From: Beijerinckia sp. L45
GTDB taxonomy: Bacteria; Pseudomonadota; Alphaproteobacteria; Rhizobiales; Beijerinckiaceae
Assembly: GCF_009765775.1 (NCBI RefSeq)
Contig: NZ_LMUU01000107.1
Location: 101,127-158,831, forward strand
Direction of reading: 5' to 3'
Length of the DNA stretch: 57,705 nt
A program made the position numbers and the translations under genes. This document shows, piece by piece, positions 1-8,361 of this stretch (its first letter is position 1; each line of letters starts with the position of its first letter). The notes below the pieces were generated by a model. The model did not search any database. It saw nothing but the letters and a program-made list of their open reading frames with translations, and was not told the DNA's origin.

Positions 1-1286
1 AGGCGAAAGTTGACCTGGCGCTTTCCGACCGGGCGGTTCCCTAAGCTCGCGACTTCGAGACGCTTGGCGACCTCGGCCTTGGCCGCCTCGATGGTCATGC
101 CATCGAGGAAGCGCGAGTTGATGATTTTACCCTCGCCGTCGTAAGCGACGTCGGTGACCACGAAGGTGGCGGGATCGGCATCGGGCGGGCAGACCACGGG
201 CGTATTGCCGAGGCCATACTTGTTGGCAAAGTCGAGATCGCGCTGGTCGTGCGCCGGGCAACCGAAGATGGCGCCGGTGCCGTAGTCCATCAGCACGAAG
301 TTGGCGACATAGACCGGCAGCTGCCACGTCGCGTCGAACGGGTGGGCGACGGTGAGGCCGGTATCGTAGCCGCGCTTTTCCGCCGTCTCGACCGCCGCCG
401 CCGACGTGCCGCTGCGCCGGCACTCGGCGATGAAGTCGGTCAGATCAGGGTTGCCCTCGGCGGCGGCCAGCGCTATCGGATGATCGGCGGCGATCGCCAA
501 AAACTTGGCGCCGAACAGCGTGTCCGGCCGGGTCGTATAGACCTCGACCTCAGTGGTGCCGAACGCGTTGGCGGCAAGCGCGAAACGGACCATCTGGCCT
601 TCCGACCGGCCGATCCAGTTGCGCTGCATCACCTTGACCTTCTCGGGCCAGCGATCGAGCGTGTCGAGGCCGGCCAGCAGGTCTTCCGCGAACAGGCCGA
701 TGCGGAAGAACCATTGCGTCAGTTCGCGCTGCTCGACGAGCGCGCCGGAGCGCCAGCCGCGGCCGTCGATCACCTGCTCGTTGGCGAGCACGGTGTGGTC
801 GACGGGATCCCAGTTCACCTTGGCCTGCTTGCGGTCGACAAGGCCCTTGGCGAGGAAGTCGAGGAACAGGCGCTGCTGATGCTTGTAATAGCTGGGGTCG
901 CAGGTCGCGACCTCGCGCGACCAGTCGAGCGACAGGCCCATGGACTGCAGCTGCGTCCGCATCGTTGCGATGTTCTTATAAGTCCAGGTCGCGGGGTGGC
1001 TGGCATTGTCGCGCGCGGCGTTCTCCGCCGGCATGCCGAAGGCGTCCCACCCCATCGGATGCAGCACGTCGAAGCCCTTGGCCCGCTTGTAGCGCGCCAC
1101 CACGTCGCCCATCGCGTAGTTGCGCACATGGCCCATGTGGATGCGGCCGCTGGGATAGGGAAACATCTCCAGCACGTAATATTTGGGGCCGGTGCCGCTA
1201 TTGCCGGTGCGAAAAATCCCGCGCTCGTCCCAGATTTTTTGCCACTTGGGCTCGGCCTCGCGGGCGTTGTAGCGTTCGGTGGTCAT
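1..1286 (-). CDS. leuS: Leucyl-tRNA synthetase, N-terminal part (runs off the left edge)
   Basis: Charges tRNA-Leu with leucine in the cytoplasm. The minus-strand frame from the ATG at 1286-1284 is open to the window edge, giving about 428 of the roughly 870 residues usual for the family. The N-terminus carries the class I signature as HMGH in the context [14 protein letters not shown], followed by the Rossmann-fold residues [13 protein letters not shown]. Further on are motifs of the CP1 editing domain, such as [12 protein letters not shown] and [13 protein letters not shown]. The KMSKS loop and anticodon-binding domain lie outside the window. The start was chosen because the encoded N-terminus ([16 protein letters not shown]) is typical of bacterial LeuRS. 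The gene is divergent from the reverse transcriptase to its right. Confidence 0.97.
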   Translation of the reverse strand, partial: MTTERYNAREAEPKWQKIWDERGIFRTGNSGTGPKYYVLEMFPYPSGRIHMGHVRNYAMGDVVARYKRAKGFDVLHPMGWDAFGMPAENAARDNASHPATWTYKNIATMRTQLQSMGLSLDWSREVATCDPSYYKHQQRLFLDFLAKGLVDRKQAKVNWDPVDHTVLANEQVIDGRGWRSGALVEQRELTQWFFRIGLFAEDLLAGLDTLDRWPEKVKVMQRNWIGRSEGQMVRFALAANAFGTTEVEVYTTRPDTLFGAKFLAIAADHPIALAAAEGNPDLTDFIAECRRSGTSAAAVETAEKRGYDTGLTVAHPFDATWQLPVYVANFVLMDYGTGAIFGCPAHDQRDLDFANKYGLGNTPVVCPPDADPATFVVTDVAYDGEGKIINSRFLDGMTIEAAKAEVAKRLEVASLGNRPVGKRQVNFR

Positions 1287-1453
1287 GATGCTTTCGGTGA
1301 ATTGACGCGTCTGTCTCTTTGTCGGCGGAGACAGCATGAATTTGGGTTAGGAGCAAATTTAACGGAGCACTCTGCGAATTCTCGCAAACGGCTGAACGGC
1401 CACTTGCCTGCTGCGAAAGCGCATGTCACGGTGAAGTATGGCCAAGAGGTCTA
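1287..1453 (+). other. Leader segment upstream of the reverse transcriptase with small hairpins
   Basis: There is no convincing gene here. Three short perfect hairpins follow one another on the plus strand: AATTTG (1339-1344) with CAAATT (1354-1359); TGCGA (1373-1377) with TCGCA (1382-1386); and TGCG (1412-1415) with CGCA (1420-1423). A TTGACG at 1302-1307 could be a -35 element, but no good -10 lies at the right distance. One plus-strand frame is open from inside leuS to a TAG at 1452-1454, which may be chance. The segment may hold the leuS promoter, and may be the 5' part of an RNA belonging to the reverse transcriptase system. Confidence 0.4.
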
Positions 1454-1563
1454 GCAGAGCCGACGAAATACCTGGTATGGCAATACCAACGCCGGGGCGG
1501 GTTTAGGCCTGCCTTGAACACAGCCTTTTGCTGTGGAAAACCCTTACTCTATGTCGGCTCTGC
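1454..1563 (+). ncRNA. Candidate structured RNA (three hairpins closed by an 11-bp helix) before the reverse transcriptase
   Basis: GCAGAGCCGAC at 1454-1464 is perfectly complementary to GTCGGCTCTGC at 1553-1563, and a further G-U pair (1465/1552) can be added. Between these arms three hairpins fit without overlap. They are TGGTAT-GGCA-ATACCA (1473-1488); GGCGGG (1496-1501) with CCTGCC (1508-1513), which has one G-U pair; and CACAGC-CTTTT-GCTGTG (1519-1535). The result is a compact branched fold ending nine bases before the preferred ATG of the reverse transcriptase. Pairings were found by eye and no folding energies were computed. Defence reverse transcriptases such as DRT2 and retrons use a non-coding RNA encoded beside the enzyme, which makes this a plausible template or primer RNA. 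A regulatory 5' leader is the alternative. Confidence 0.5.
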
Positions 1564-1571
1564 GGCCTGTC

Positions 1572-3122
1572 ATGGGGATTAAATTGCAAAGCAAAATTAA
1601 GAGAGCAATTAGATTTAGGGCCGTAAAATTATTAAAGAAAAGAACAGCGATAGAAGCAAAAGCAGCCGAATATAGGAAGAAGTTTAGCAAGCGCACTGGC
1701 TTACCTGCGGGTCTGCCGAAACCGAAAACATATCCTGTTTTAGATAATCAATTCGAACCTATATATTGCTTGAAGAGGTCCTCACAAATTGCAAGAGGCA
1801 TATGGCGATCCTCTTTACGCAAAAAATACACCGCGAAGGCAGCGCTCTTACATCGAATTCCAAAGCCCGGAGCTTTACAAAAACGTGAAATTATGGAGTT
1901 TTCGGTTCCAGATGCAGCGTTTGCTACTGTTCTGAATAATTTACTGCTAAAAAGAAATTTAAAGCGCTTTTCAGGCAACCCGTTTGCATATCGTCCAGAC
2001 CGCAATCAATTCGACGCAATTATAAATCTGAAGCAATATCTTAGAAGCGACAAGATATTTGTTATACAATTTGACTTCAAAAATTATTTTGATACTATAC
2101 CCCACGCTTACATAAAGCGCCTTCTTGATAATTACGGCATTATAAGCATATCTGAAGCTGAAAAACGAGTAATAGATGCTTTTTTAATTCATAAATTTGC
2201 GACCCGTAAAAAATATATTTTGGGCAGTTTTTCGCAGAAAAAAGAGATTGGAACGCCACAGGGTTCGAGCGTTTCTTTATTTTTGGCAAATTTAGCTAAT
2301 GACGCTTTAGCCAAAAGGATAGAAGGCGTCAACGGTCAATTTGTTCGCTATGCGGATGACGTTGTTGCAATCGCTAATACCTATGAAGACGCTATTAAGA
2401 TAGAGCAGTGCTTTCACGAACATTGCAATGATACTGGATTAGAGATCAATTTTGAGAAGTCCGACGGAATACGTTTGCTGTCTCAGAAAGCGCAGAATGA
2501 GATCTCAACCATCCAAAAATTTAAGTTTCTTGGATATGATTTTAGCCAAAAGGGCTGCGCAATATCCGATAAGGCGATTGAAAAAATTAAGTCGAAGATA
2601 TCTCGTTTGATTCAAATATACCTAATTCAATACGTACATAAACATAACTTTAATCATAATAGAACGCTGCCCTCGTCGTCTTTGCCATTTTTTGACTGGG
2701 ATTTGATGGGTCTTGTTTCCGAAATACGCAACTATTTATACGGGGGCTGCAGTGAGGATTTAATTTACTCTCTGCTTTCAGAGGGCAAACGGATCCCTCC
2801 TATGAGAGGTCTCATGAGTTTTTATGCACTAGTTGACTCTAAAGACGAATTGATGACGCTCGACGGCTGGATGGTCAACACTCTCAGATGCGCCTTAAAC
2901 AAGAGAAGACTTATTTTCTCTGGAAAGTACTCCGTGATATATCCGCGGTTTTCGAACAAGTCTCTTATTCTAGGCTCTTGGTACGACCCCGCATGGAACA
3001 AGACTAAGTTTATTCCCGACCCGCGGCTCCCTAGCTTTGTAAGGGGCTGGCGCGCAGCTCAGAAATACTATCTTACGTTCGGATTGAGCGAGGCGGCGCC
3101 TCCGCCCTACTCCGGCTACTGA
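1572..3122 (+). CDS. Reverse transcriptase, probably a defence-type (unknown-group) enzyme
   Basis: A 516-residue RNA-directed DNA polymerase, read from the ATG at 1572. A GTG at 1533 and an ATG at 1551 are in frame but fall inside the inverted repeat of the leader, so 1572 is preferred. Motifs occur in order: FAYRPDRNQFDAI (about 138-150); motif A as QFDFKNYFDTI with D168; motif B as GTPQGSSVSLFLAN (227-240); motif C as RYADDVV with Y260-A-D-D263; and FLGYDF (319-324). The metal-binding aspartates are intact. The roughly 170-residue C-terminal part has no endonuclease motif that I recognise and no clear maturase signature, which argues against a group II intron protein. The gene is strikingly AT-rich, with many AAA, ATA and TTA codons, between GC-rich neighbours. 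This indicates horizontal transfer. No partner protein gene is adjacent. Subclass (DRT2-like, other UG, retron) not resolved. Confidence 0.85.
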   Translation: MGIKLQSKIKRAIRFRAVKLLKKRTAIEAKAAEYRKKFSKRTGLPAGLPKPKTYPVLDNQFEPIYCLKRSSQIARGIWRSSLRKKYTAKAALLHRIPKPGALQKREIMEFSVPDAAFATVLNNLLLKRNLKRFSGNPFAYRPDRNQFDAIINLKQYLRSDKIFVIQFDFKNYFDTIPHAYIKRLLDNYGIISISEAEKRVIDAFLIHKFATRKKYILGSFSQKKEIGTPQGSSVSLFLANLANDALAKRIEGVNGQFVRYADDVVAIANTYEDAIKIEQCFHEHCNDTGLEINFEKSDGIRLLSQKAQNEISTIQKFKFLGYDFSQKGCAISDKAIEKIKSKISRLIQIYLIQYVHKHNFNHNRTLPSSSLPFFDWDLMGLVSEIRNYLYGGCSEDLIYSLLSEGKRIPPMRGLMSFYALVDSKDELMTLDGWMVNTLRCALNKRRLIFSGKYSVIYPRFSNKSLILGSWYDPAWNKTKFIPDPRLPSFVRGWRAAQKYYLTFGLSEAAPPPYSGY

Positions 3123-3187
3123 TCGATTGAAAAAGCGTAACGCCCGCGTCATGAGATAAGCTCACCCGGTGTGCCAGGAAGCGACGA

Positions 3188-3475
3188 TTACAGCCGATGC
3201 TTCGCCCAGACGGCGCGGACCTCCGCATCAGTCGCGAATTCGCCTCGCTCAGCCTGGGTTAGAGACTCCATAAATGAAGCTTCTTCGTCGACCGTCATAG
3301 AGAGCGGCTGCGCGTCGGCAGCAAGCGGTATCGTGGGTTCAACTGCAGCGGACCTGACCACTGCAGCGGTCTTGAAGAAGTCCACGTCGAGCTCTGGGAT
3401 ATAGCTGTCGATTTCAGAGCCGGGCCGTTCGGCCAAGGCCTTCAACGCCACCAATCTTTCTTCGGAAACGCTCAT
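3188..3475 (-). CDS. Small acidic protein, antitoxin-like
   Basis: A 95-residue soluble protein with no signal peptide. Its C-terminus (TQAERGEFATDAEVRAVWAKHRL) resembles the tails of small type II antitoxins of the ribbon-helix-helix or BrnA-like kind, where a phrase of the form GEF-(A/S)-(S/T)-DEEV precedes the end. The resemblance is from memory and weak. No toxin-like frame is adjacent: the reverse transcriptase lies on one side and fumC on the other. It starts at an ATG read from 3475. GC content is back at the chromosomal level, so the gene probably belongs to the host rather than to the transferred segment. It could also be an unrelated conserved hypothetical. Confidence 0.5.
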   Translation of the reverse strand: MSVSEERLVALKALAERPGSEIDSYIPELDVDFFKTAAVVRSAAVEPTIPLAADAQPLSMTVDEEASFMESLTQAERGEFATDAEVRAVWAKHRL

Positions 3476-3505
3476 TCTTGACCCCTCCCCGACGCCCTCA
3501 TCCGA

Positions 3506-3548
3506 CCTCGCTCCGCGAGGCCACCTTCTCCCGCTTTGCGGGAGAAGG
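3506..3548. repeat. Palindromic intergenic repeat with two hairpins
   Basis: CCTCGC (3506-3511) pairs with GCGAGG (3515-3520). Directly after it, an 11-base arm CCTTCTCCCGC (3524-3534) pairs perfectly with GCGGGAGAAGG (3538-3548) around a TTT loop. Sequences of this kind are scattered between genes in many Rhizobiales genomes. It lies just past the 3' end of fumC and could help end its transcript. Confidence 0.7.
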
Positions 3549-3556
3549 GAAGCACT

Positions 3557-4963
3557 TCAGTGCGGCGCGAGCATCGTGTCGGCGCGGACGATCGAATCGA
3601 ATTCCTCGCCCGTCACGAACCCAAGCGCCAGGGCCTCTTCGCGCAAAGTCGTGCCGTTGTGATGCGCCTGCTTCGCCACCTTGGCGGCATTGTCGTAGCC
3701 GATTTTTGGGGCCAACGCGGTCACCAGCATCAGCGAACGGCTCAACAGTTCGCCGATGACCTTGGTGTTGGCCTGGAGCCCCTCGACGAGGTTCTTGCGA
3801 AAACTGTCGGAAACGTCGGCGAGCAGCCGGACGCTTTCGAGATAGGCGAAGGCGATCACCGGCTTCATCACGTTGAGCTCGAAATGGCCCTGGCTCGCGG
3901 AAAACGCCACCGTGGTCTCGTTGCCGAAGACGCGGGCGCAGACCATCGTCATCGCCTCGACCTGGGTCGGGTTCACCTTGCCCGGCATGATGGAAGAACC
4001 CGGCTCATTCTCCGGCAGCAGAAGCTCGCCGATGCCGGAGCGCGGGCCAGAACCCGCAAGGCGAATGTCGCTGGAAATCTTGTAGAGCGCCGCGGCAAGC
4101 GCGTTCAGCGCGCCATGGGCGAAGCACAGCGCGTCATGCGTGGCGAGCGCCTCGAACTTGTTTGGTGCCGTCTCGAACGGCAGGCCCGTATAGTCGGCGA
4201 TCTTCTTCGCGAAGGCGGTATCGAACCCCTTCTTGCTGTTGAGGCCGGTGCCGACGGCGGTGCCGCCCTGCGCAAGTTGCAACAGGCCCGGCAGCGTCAT
4301 CTTGATCCGCGCCTCGGCATTGGCGATCTGCGCGATGTAGCCGGAAAATTCCTGGCCAAGCGTCACCGGCGTCGCGTCCTGCAGATGGGTGCGGCCGATC
4401 TTGATGATGTGGTCGAAGGCCTCGGCCTTGACCTGCAGCGCGGCGCGTAGGCGCTCCAGCGCCGGCAGCAAGGCATGCGTGACCTCAAGCACCGCGGCGA
4501 TATGCATGGCGGTGGGGAAACTGTCGTTCGACGACTGGCCGCGGTTGACGTGATCGTTGGGGTGCACTGGCTTCTTGGTGCCGAGCGGCTGGCCGAGCTT
4601 TTCGTTGGCCCGGTTCGAGATCACCTCGTTGACGTTCATGTTGGACTGGGTGCCCGAGCCCGTCTGCCAGACCACCAGCGGAAAATGATCGTCGAGCAGG
4701 CCGTCCTCGATCTCGCGCGCCGCTTCGACGATGGCGTCTGCGAGATGAGACTCGAGGTCGCCCTGGGCGTGGTTCACCTCGGCGGCGGCGCGCTTCACCA
4801 TCGCCAGCGCATGGACGACGGGGAGCGGCATGGTCTGGCCGCCGATATCGAAATTTTCCCGCGAGCGCTGGGTCTGTGCGCCCCAGTAGCGGTCGGCCGC
4901 AACGTCGATCGGGCCAAAACTGTCGGTTTCCGCGCGCGTCGCGCTAGCGGTGGTCTCGCTCAT
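3557..4963 (-). CDS. fumC: Class II fumarate hydratase
   Basis: Reversible hydration of fumarate to L-malate in the TCA cycle, as an iron-free homotetramer in the cytoplasm. At 468 residues it has the normal family length. Diagnostic features are the N-terminal [11 protein letters not shown], the [14 protein letters not shown] stretch, [17 protein letters not shown], and the superfamily signature [13 protein letters not shown] in the mobile active-site loop. The [14 protein letters not shown] context and the length favour fumarase over argininosuccinate lyase or aspartase. Start ATG at 4963. It is read toward the small gene at 3188-3475, and a palindromic repeat lies immediately downstream. 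Confidence 0.96.
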   Translation of the reverse strand: MSETTASATRAETDSFGPIDVAADRYWGAQTQRSRENFDIGGQTMPLPVVHALAMVKRAAAEVNHAQGDLESHLADAIVEAAREIEDGLLDDHFPLVVWQTGSGTQSNMNVNEVISNRANEKLGQPLGTKKPVHPNDHVNRGQSSNDSFPTAMHIAAVLEVTHALLPALERLRAALQVKAEAFDHIIKIGRTHLQDATPVTLGQEFSGYIAQIANAEARIKMTLPGLLQLAQGGTAVGTGLNSKKGFDTAFAKKIADYTGLPFETAPNKFEALATHDALCFAHGALNALAAALYKISSDIRLAGSGPRSGIGELLLPENEPGSSIMPGKVNPTQVEAMTMVCARVFGNETTVAFSASQGHFELNVMKPVIAFAYLESVRLLADVSDSFRKNLVEGLQANTKVIGELLSRSLMLVTALAPKIGYDNAAKVAKQAHHNGTTLREEALALGFVTGEEFDSIVRADTMLAPH

Positions 4964-5003
4964 GGAAATGTCCTGTGATCCGTGGCAATTCCACAGCGTC
5001 TTA

Positions 5004-5034
5004 CCGCTCTCTTTCCGTCCGGGAAAGAGAGCGG
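5004..5034 (-). terminator. Strong hairpin between ecfG and fumC, possible terminator
   Basis: CCGCTCTCTTTCC (5004-5016) pairs perfectly with GGAAAGAGAGCGG (5022-5034) around a 5-nt loop, giving a 13-bp stem. It lies 15 bp beyond the stop codon of ecfG and 41 bp upstream of fumC. A T-run is missing on the minus strand, so it is not a textbook intrinsic terminator. Its position fits ending the nepR-ecfG transcript before fumC. Confidence 0.6.
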
Positions 5035-5048
5035 TTGGCTTGGGCGGC

Positions 5049-5669
5049 TCAGTCGCTGCCGGTGCGCGAAAAACGCTGGCCGAGGAAGATCGGATCGATC
5101 GCCTGCCAGTCGCCCTCGTTGCCGAACTCGCCGCTGGATTTCAACGACAGCATCTCGGCCAGGCGATTGCGCGCCCGGTTGACGCGGCTCTTCATCGTCC
5201 CGACGGCGCAATTACAGACGCCGGCGGCTTCCTCATACGAAAGACCCGACGCGCCGATCAGGACCAGCGCCTCGCGCTGGTCGGTCGGTAGGCGCTGCAG
5301 GGCCTCGCGAAAATCGAGGAAGTCCATGTGGCCGTGCTGCGCCGGCGCCGCGGCGAGCTTGGCGGCGATCGCCCCATCGGTATCAGCCACTTCGCGCCGA
5401 CGCTTCCGATACTCGGAATAGTAGATGTTGCGCAGAATGGTGAAGAGCCACGCCGGCAGGTTGGTCCCCTCGACGAAAGACCCCAGATTGCTCCAGGCCT
5501 TGACCAGCGTTTCCTGCACGAGATCGTCGGCGCGGTCGGGATTGCCGCAGAGCGACACGGCGAACGCACGCAGGTTCGGGATGACGGCGATGAGATCGGC
5601 CTTCATCTGAGCGCTTGCGGGGGGCCTTGGTGCTGGGACAGGCGGTGTAACGACGGGTTCACCGGTCAC
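5049..5669 (-). CDS. ecfG: ECF sigma factor EcfG of the general stress response
   Basis: Directs RNA polymerase to GGAAC-type promoters when released from its anti-sigma factor NepR. At 206 residues it shows sigma region 2 ([18 protein letters not shown] and [20 protein letters not shown]) and region 4 ([44 protein letters not shown]). An extended N-terminus of about 22 residues is typical of this group. The start is a GTG read from 5669. It overlaps the TGA of nepR by four bases (GTGA), so the two are probably translationally coupled. Divergent phyR upstream completes the conserved NepR-EcfG-PhyR locus of alphaproteobacteria. Confidence 0.93.
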   Translation of the reverse strand: MTGEPVVTPPVPAPRPPASAQMKADLIAVIPNLRAFAVSLCGNPDRADDLVQETLVKAWSNLGSFVEGTNLPAWLFTILRNIYYSEYRKRRREVADTDGAIAAKLAAAPAQHGHMDFLDFREALQRLPTDQREALVLIGASGLSYEEAAGVCNCAVGTMKSRVNRARNRLAEMLSLKSSGEFGNEGDWQAIDPIFLGQRFSRTGSD

Positions 5670-5845
5670 TTGGCTGCCTTCTTTTCACTCTGTCGCGGAA
5701 GCGTATCGAGATCCTTTAGGAGGTCGAGAAAACGGTCGGGCACGGGCTGCGCCAGAACGTCATTGTACACGGAACGCAACTGCCGCCCGATCTGGTCGGA
5801 TATCTCCGGCTTGGCGGTCGTTTTTTTGACACGAAGAGACGACAA
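5666..5845 (-). CDS. nepR: Anti-sigma factor NepR
   Basis: A 59-residue protein that holds EcfG inactive until phosphorylated PhyR captures it. The core IGRQLRSVYNDVLAQPVPDR, followed by FLDLLKDLD, is the conserved NepR segment. The reading frame has no ATG or GTG in a sensible place. The best start is a TTG read from 5845, eight bases after a GAGG ribosome-binding sequence, which gives MSSLRVKKTTAKPEIS. This weak start would keep NepR translation low. The stop overlaps the ecfG start by four bases. Confidence 0.88.
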   Translation of the reverse strand: MSSLRVKKTTAKPEISDQIGRQLRSVYNDVLAQPVPDRFLDLLKDLDTLPRQSEKKAAK

Positions 5846-6052
5846 AGGGCTTACCTCAAAGTGTTGCTGGCGTCGTGCGACGACGCGGGTCTTGCATGCG
5901 AATGTGAGACGAGGTCATAAGCAATCCGCTGGCCGCCTCGAAGGCGGGACCGCAGTGGTCGTTCTGGCACCGAAATGGAAATCAATTCTTTTCGGTCTCT
6001 ACGTTGGATCTCAGGCTATGACGGCGATGCGCGTTGCACGCGCTGGCTTGTT

Positions 6053-6077
6053 AATGCGGCACTTTAGAATTCGTTCC
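6053..6077 (-). promoter_or_regulatory. Weak candidate EcfG promoter toward nepR-ecfG
   Basis: On the minus strand a perfect GGAAC (plus strand 6073-6077) is followed after 16 bases by CATT (6053-6056) instead of the usual CGTT. It points to the nepR-ecfG operon about 210 bp away and sits back to back with the phyR promoter. Autoregulation of ecfG is known in this family, but the -10 mismatch makes the site uncertain. Confidence 0.35.
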
Positions 6078-6085
6078 GTGCAGAC

Positions 6086-6110
6086 GGAACTTTTCTTCGA
6101 TGTCCGCGTT
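6086..6110 (+). promoter_or_regulatory. EcfG-dependent promoter of phyR
   Basis: GGAAC at 6086-6090, sixteen bases, then CGTT at 6107-6110. This is the consensus architecture for EcfG promoters in alphaproteobacteria. It ends 59 bp before the phyR ATG on the correct strand. Autoregulation of phyR by EcfG is the usual arrangement. It is the only full match noticed in the window. Confidence 0.85.
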
Positions 6111-6169
6111 ATGCTGCTTAGCTTGAGCTTGTGCTGCAGAGTGCCGGAAGTGTTGAGAGGAATACGTTA

Positions 6170-6985
6170 ATGTCTGTTTCCCAAGCGATCGCCTCTCATA
6201 TTCCCTATCTGCGCCGGTTTTCCCGCGCCTTGACGGGCAACCAGTCCGGCGGCGACGCCTATGTCCTGGCGACCCTCGAGGCGATCGTCGCCGATCCCAG
6301 CGGGTTCGATGCCGGACACGACGTGCGCGCCTCGCTCTATCGCGCGTTCCTCAAGGTCTGGGGCTCCATGCCGGTCAACGCGCATGTCGACCAACCCGAC
6401 CTCTCCTCCGATGAACACGGCGCCCGCCGCAACCTCGAAGCCATCTCGCTGCGCCCCCGCATCGCCTTTCTTCTCAGCTCATTGGAAGGTTTTGATACGG
6501 CGGAAGTTGGACGGGTGCTTGAATGCCCTGTCGAGCAGGCCGCCTCGCTCATCGACGCTGCGGGCAAGGAAATCGCCCATCAGATCCGCACCGACGTGTT
6601 GATCATTGAGGACGAGCCGTTCATCGCGCTCGACCTGCAGACCCTCGTCGAAGAGCTCGGCCACCGCGTGGTCAACGTCGCCCGCACCCATCACGAAGCG
6701 GTGGAAGCGGTCAGCAAGGAACGCCCGGGCCTAATTCTCGCCGACATCCAGCTCGCCGACGGCAGCTCGGGCCTCGAAGCGGTCAATCAGATCCTCGACA
6801 CCTTCTCGGTGCCCGTGATCTTCATCACCGCCTATCCCGAGCGCTTCCTCACGGGCGCGCCGCCCGAGCCGGCCTTTCTCATCACCAAGCCGTTCGGCGT
6901 CGACAGCCTGAAAGCCGTGATCAGCCAGGCACTGTTCTTCGACCGCCGCTCGCACCGCAAGGAAGAAGCGGAAAGCGTCGGCTGA
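6170..6985 (+). CDS. phyR: Stress response regulator PhyR
   Basis: A 271-residue anti-anti-sigma factor. When phosphorylated, its sigma-like half binds NepR and frees EcfG. Residues 1-140 form the ECF-sigma-like domain (HIPYLRRFSRALTGN, RASLYRAFLKVW). Residues 141-271 form a receiver domain with acidic pocket E147/D148, phosphoacceptor D192 in LILADIQLADGSSG, and the switch lysine in FLITKPF. The start ATG at 6170 is preceded by GAGAGGA. No kinase gene of the PhyK type is in the window. The gene is expressed from a consensus EcfG promoter and ends in a strong intrinsic terminator. Confidence 0.95.
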   Translation: MSVSQAIASHIPYLRRFSRALTGNQSGGDAYVLATLEAIVADPSGFDAGHDVRASLYRAFLKVWGSMPVNAHVDQPDLSSDEHGARRNLEAISLRPRIAFLLSSLEGFDTAEVGRVLECPVEQAASLIDAAGKEIAHQIRTDVLIIEDEPFIALDLQTLVEELGHRVVNVARTHHEAVEAVSKERPGLILADIQLADGSSGLEAVNQILDTFSVPVIFITAYPERFLTGAPPEPAFLITKPFGVDSLKAVISQALFFDRRSHRKEEAESVG

Positions 6986-7014
6986 TTTTTTCGCCGGCAC
7001 TATTCAGCATCTAA

Positions 7015-7050
7015 GGAAAAGCCGGTCAGCCTCCTGACCGGCTTTTCCTT
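7015..7050 (+). terminator. Intrinsic terminator of phyR
   Basis: A perfect 15-bp stem: GGAAAAGCCGGTCAG (7015-7029) with its complement (7034-7048) around CCTC. The stem carries an A-tract on its 5' side and TTTTCC on its 3' side, followed by TT. It begins 30 bp after the phyR stop. Confidence 0.9.
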
Positions 7051-7117
7051 TGTACAGCGCAGCGCCCCGAAATCGCGGCCGACCTGCCTTGACGCGTCTT
7101 CGAGGGGGCAGTGACGT

Positions 7118-7190
7118 AATCCAGGGCTGCTGCGTCAGGCGAGGGCGCTCAAACTGCCTGGATTGCTTCGCTGCGCTCGCAACGACAGCA
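7118..7190. repeat. Palindromic repeat fragment in the phyR / DUF2125 intergenic space
   Basis: AATCCAGG (7118-7125) is mirrored by CCTGGATT (7157-7164). The latter continues as GCTTCGCTGCGCTCGCAACGAC, a phrase known to me as a common intergenic repeat in Bradyrhizobium and relatives. No gene is seen between 7051 and 7215. Confidence 0.5.
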
Positions 7191-7215
7191 TGCAGAGCAA
7201 CAGCAATCCGATGCC

Positions 7216-8238
7216 CTAGTACAGCGGCGACAGGGCGACGGGGGTCACTACCGGACCGACGCCGAGGCGACCGTTGCGGAAGACGATGGGCAGGCTGATC
7301 GCGTCGGGACCCGCCGGCTTGGATCCCGCATCATGCTTGCCGAACAGGCTGTTGAGAATCGAGCCGGCCGCGGCGAGGTTCGGGTTGATCCCGTAGCGGC
7401 GCAGGATCGGCCCGGCGCCGGTAAAACTCGCGTCGAGCTTGCCCTCGATGCGGTGCGCGTCGTCGAGGTGAAGCGGGCCGCTGGCGTCGACGCGGCTCGG
7501 ACCGCGGGCCAATTGCGCCGAAGCGAAGGTGATCGCGCCACCACGCTGCCGCCAGCGTTCGATCAGCGCCGCCGGGGAAGGCGCGTCTTCGAGATCGGCA
7601 TGAGTGACGCGGCCGGTCAGGGTGAGTTCGGCGGGCTGCACGCCGCCCAGGACATCGTCGAGCACCGGCACGCCGGCGCCGCCGACCGCAATCGTGAAAT
7701 CGACCGCGGGATCGGCCGTTCCAGATGACGCCGCCAGGGTCACGTCGGCCTTGGCCGCGCGCGTGGCCTGTGCGCCCAGAGCGCCGAATCGTCCCTGAAC
7801 GACGATGTCGGTGCCGCTCGCCGCCCCGGCATTCAGCTGCGTCGTCAGGCCGTCGAGATCGACGCTCATCCGCGACCAGGTAACGGAGAAGTCGGTCTGC
7901 CCACCAGCGGTGCGATAGACGAAGGGCGGGGCCAGCGTCAGGGTGGCGTGGCTCGGGCTGGCCAGGGAAGCCCGCATCGTCAGGCCGGCGAGCGAGCCGA
8001 CGGCCTGTTCGCCGAGCATGGGGCCGGCAAAGCTCGGGAGATCGCAGGCCACATCCATCGCCAGGGGATAGCCGGTGACGGCGCGGTTCGGGCAGACCCA
8101 GCGGCGCCCCTGTGCGGCCTCCTGCGCCATCCAGGCCTCGAGCGAGCGTCCGGTTTCGCCCGCGGCGTAGAACCAGAACGCGGTCCAAGCACCCCCGATC
8201 AGCACGGCGAGAACGAGGAGGACTCCAAGGATACGCAT
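7216..8238 (-). CDS. DUF2125 family envelope protein
   Basis: A 340-residue protein whose first 25 residues (MRILGVLLVLAVLIGGAWTAFWFY) form one hydrophobic anchor or uncleaved signal. The remainder is probably periplasmic and beta-rich, with a repeated style of segment such as LTLTGRVTHADL and LEGKLDASFTG-like phrases. The WVCPNRAVTGYPLAMDVAC segment after the anchor is characteristic of DUF2125, an alphaproteobacterial family with a loose likeness to AsmA-type envelope proteins. The function is unknown. It is divergent from chaC, an arrangement I recall from other Rhizobiales. Confidence 0.85.
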   Translation of the reverse strand: MRILGVLLVLAVLIGGAWTAFWFYAAGETGRSLEAWMAQEAAQGRRWVCPNRAVTGYPLAMDVACDLPSFAGPMLGEQAVGSLAGLTMRASLASPSHATLTLAPPFVYRTAGGQTDFSVTWSRMSVDLDGLTTQLNAGAASGTDIVVQGRFGALGAQATRAAKADVTLAASSGTADPAVDFTIAVGGAGVPVLDDVLGGVQPAELTLTGRVTHADLEDAPSPAALIERWRQRGGAITFASAQLARGPSRVDASGPLHLDDAHRIEGKLDASFTGAGPILRRYGINPNLAAAGSILNSLFGKHDAGSKPAGPDAISLPIVFRNGRLGVGPVVTPVALSPLY

Positions 8239-8361
8239 AAATCTGCCTTTGACCGGGGACGGACGACGAGGCCATAACGGCGTTCGGCTCGAACGTCACC
8301 TTTGTCCGAGCGTCGCCGCCCTTTGGGCGTGGAACATGTCCCTTTCTTGTCCGGATCGCTG

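Noticed and set aside
1572-3122. Group II intron with its maturase
   Set aside because: No 5' GUGYG-type intron start, no domain V-like hairpin after the gene, and no clear maturase or HNH domain at the C-terminus.
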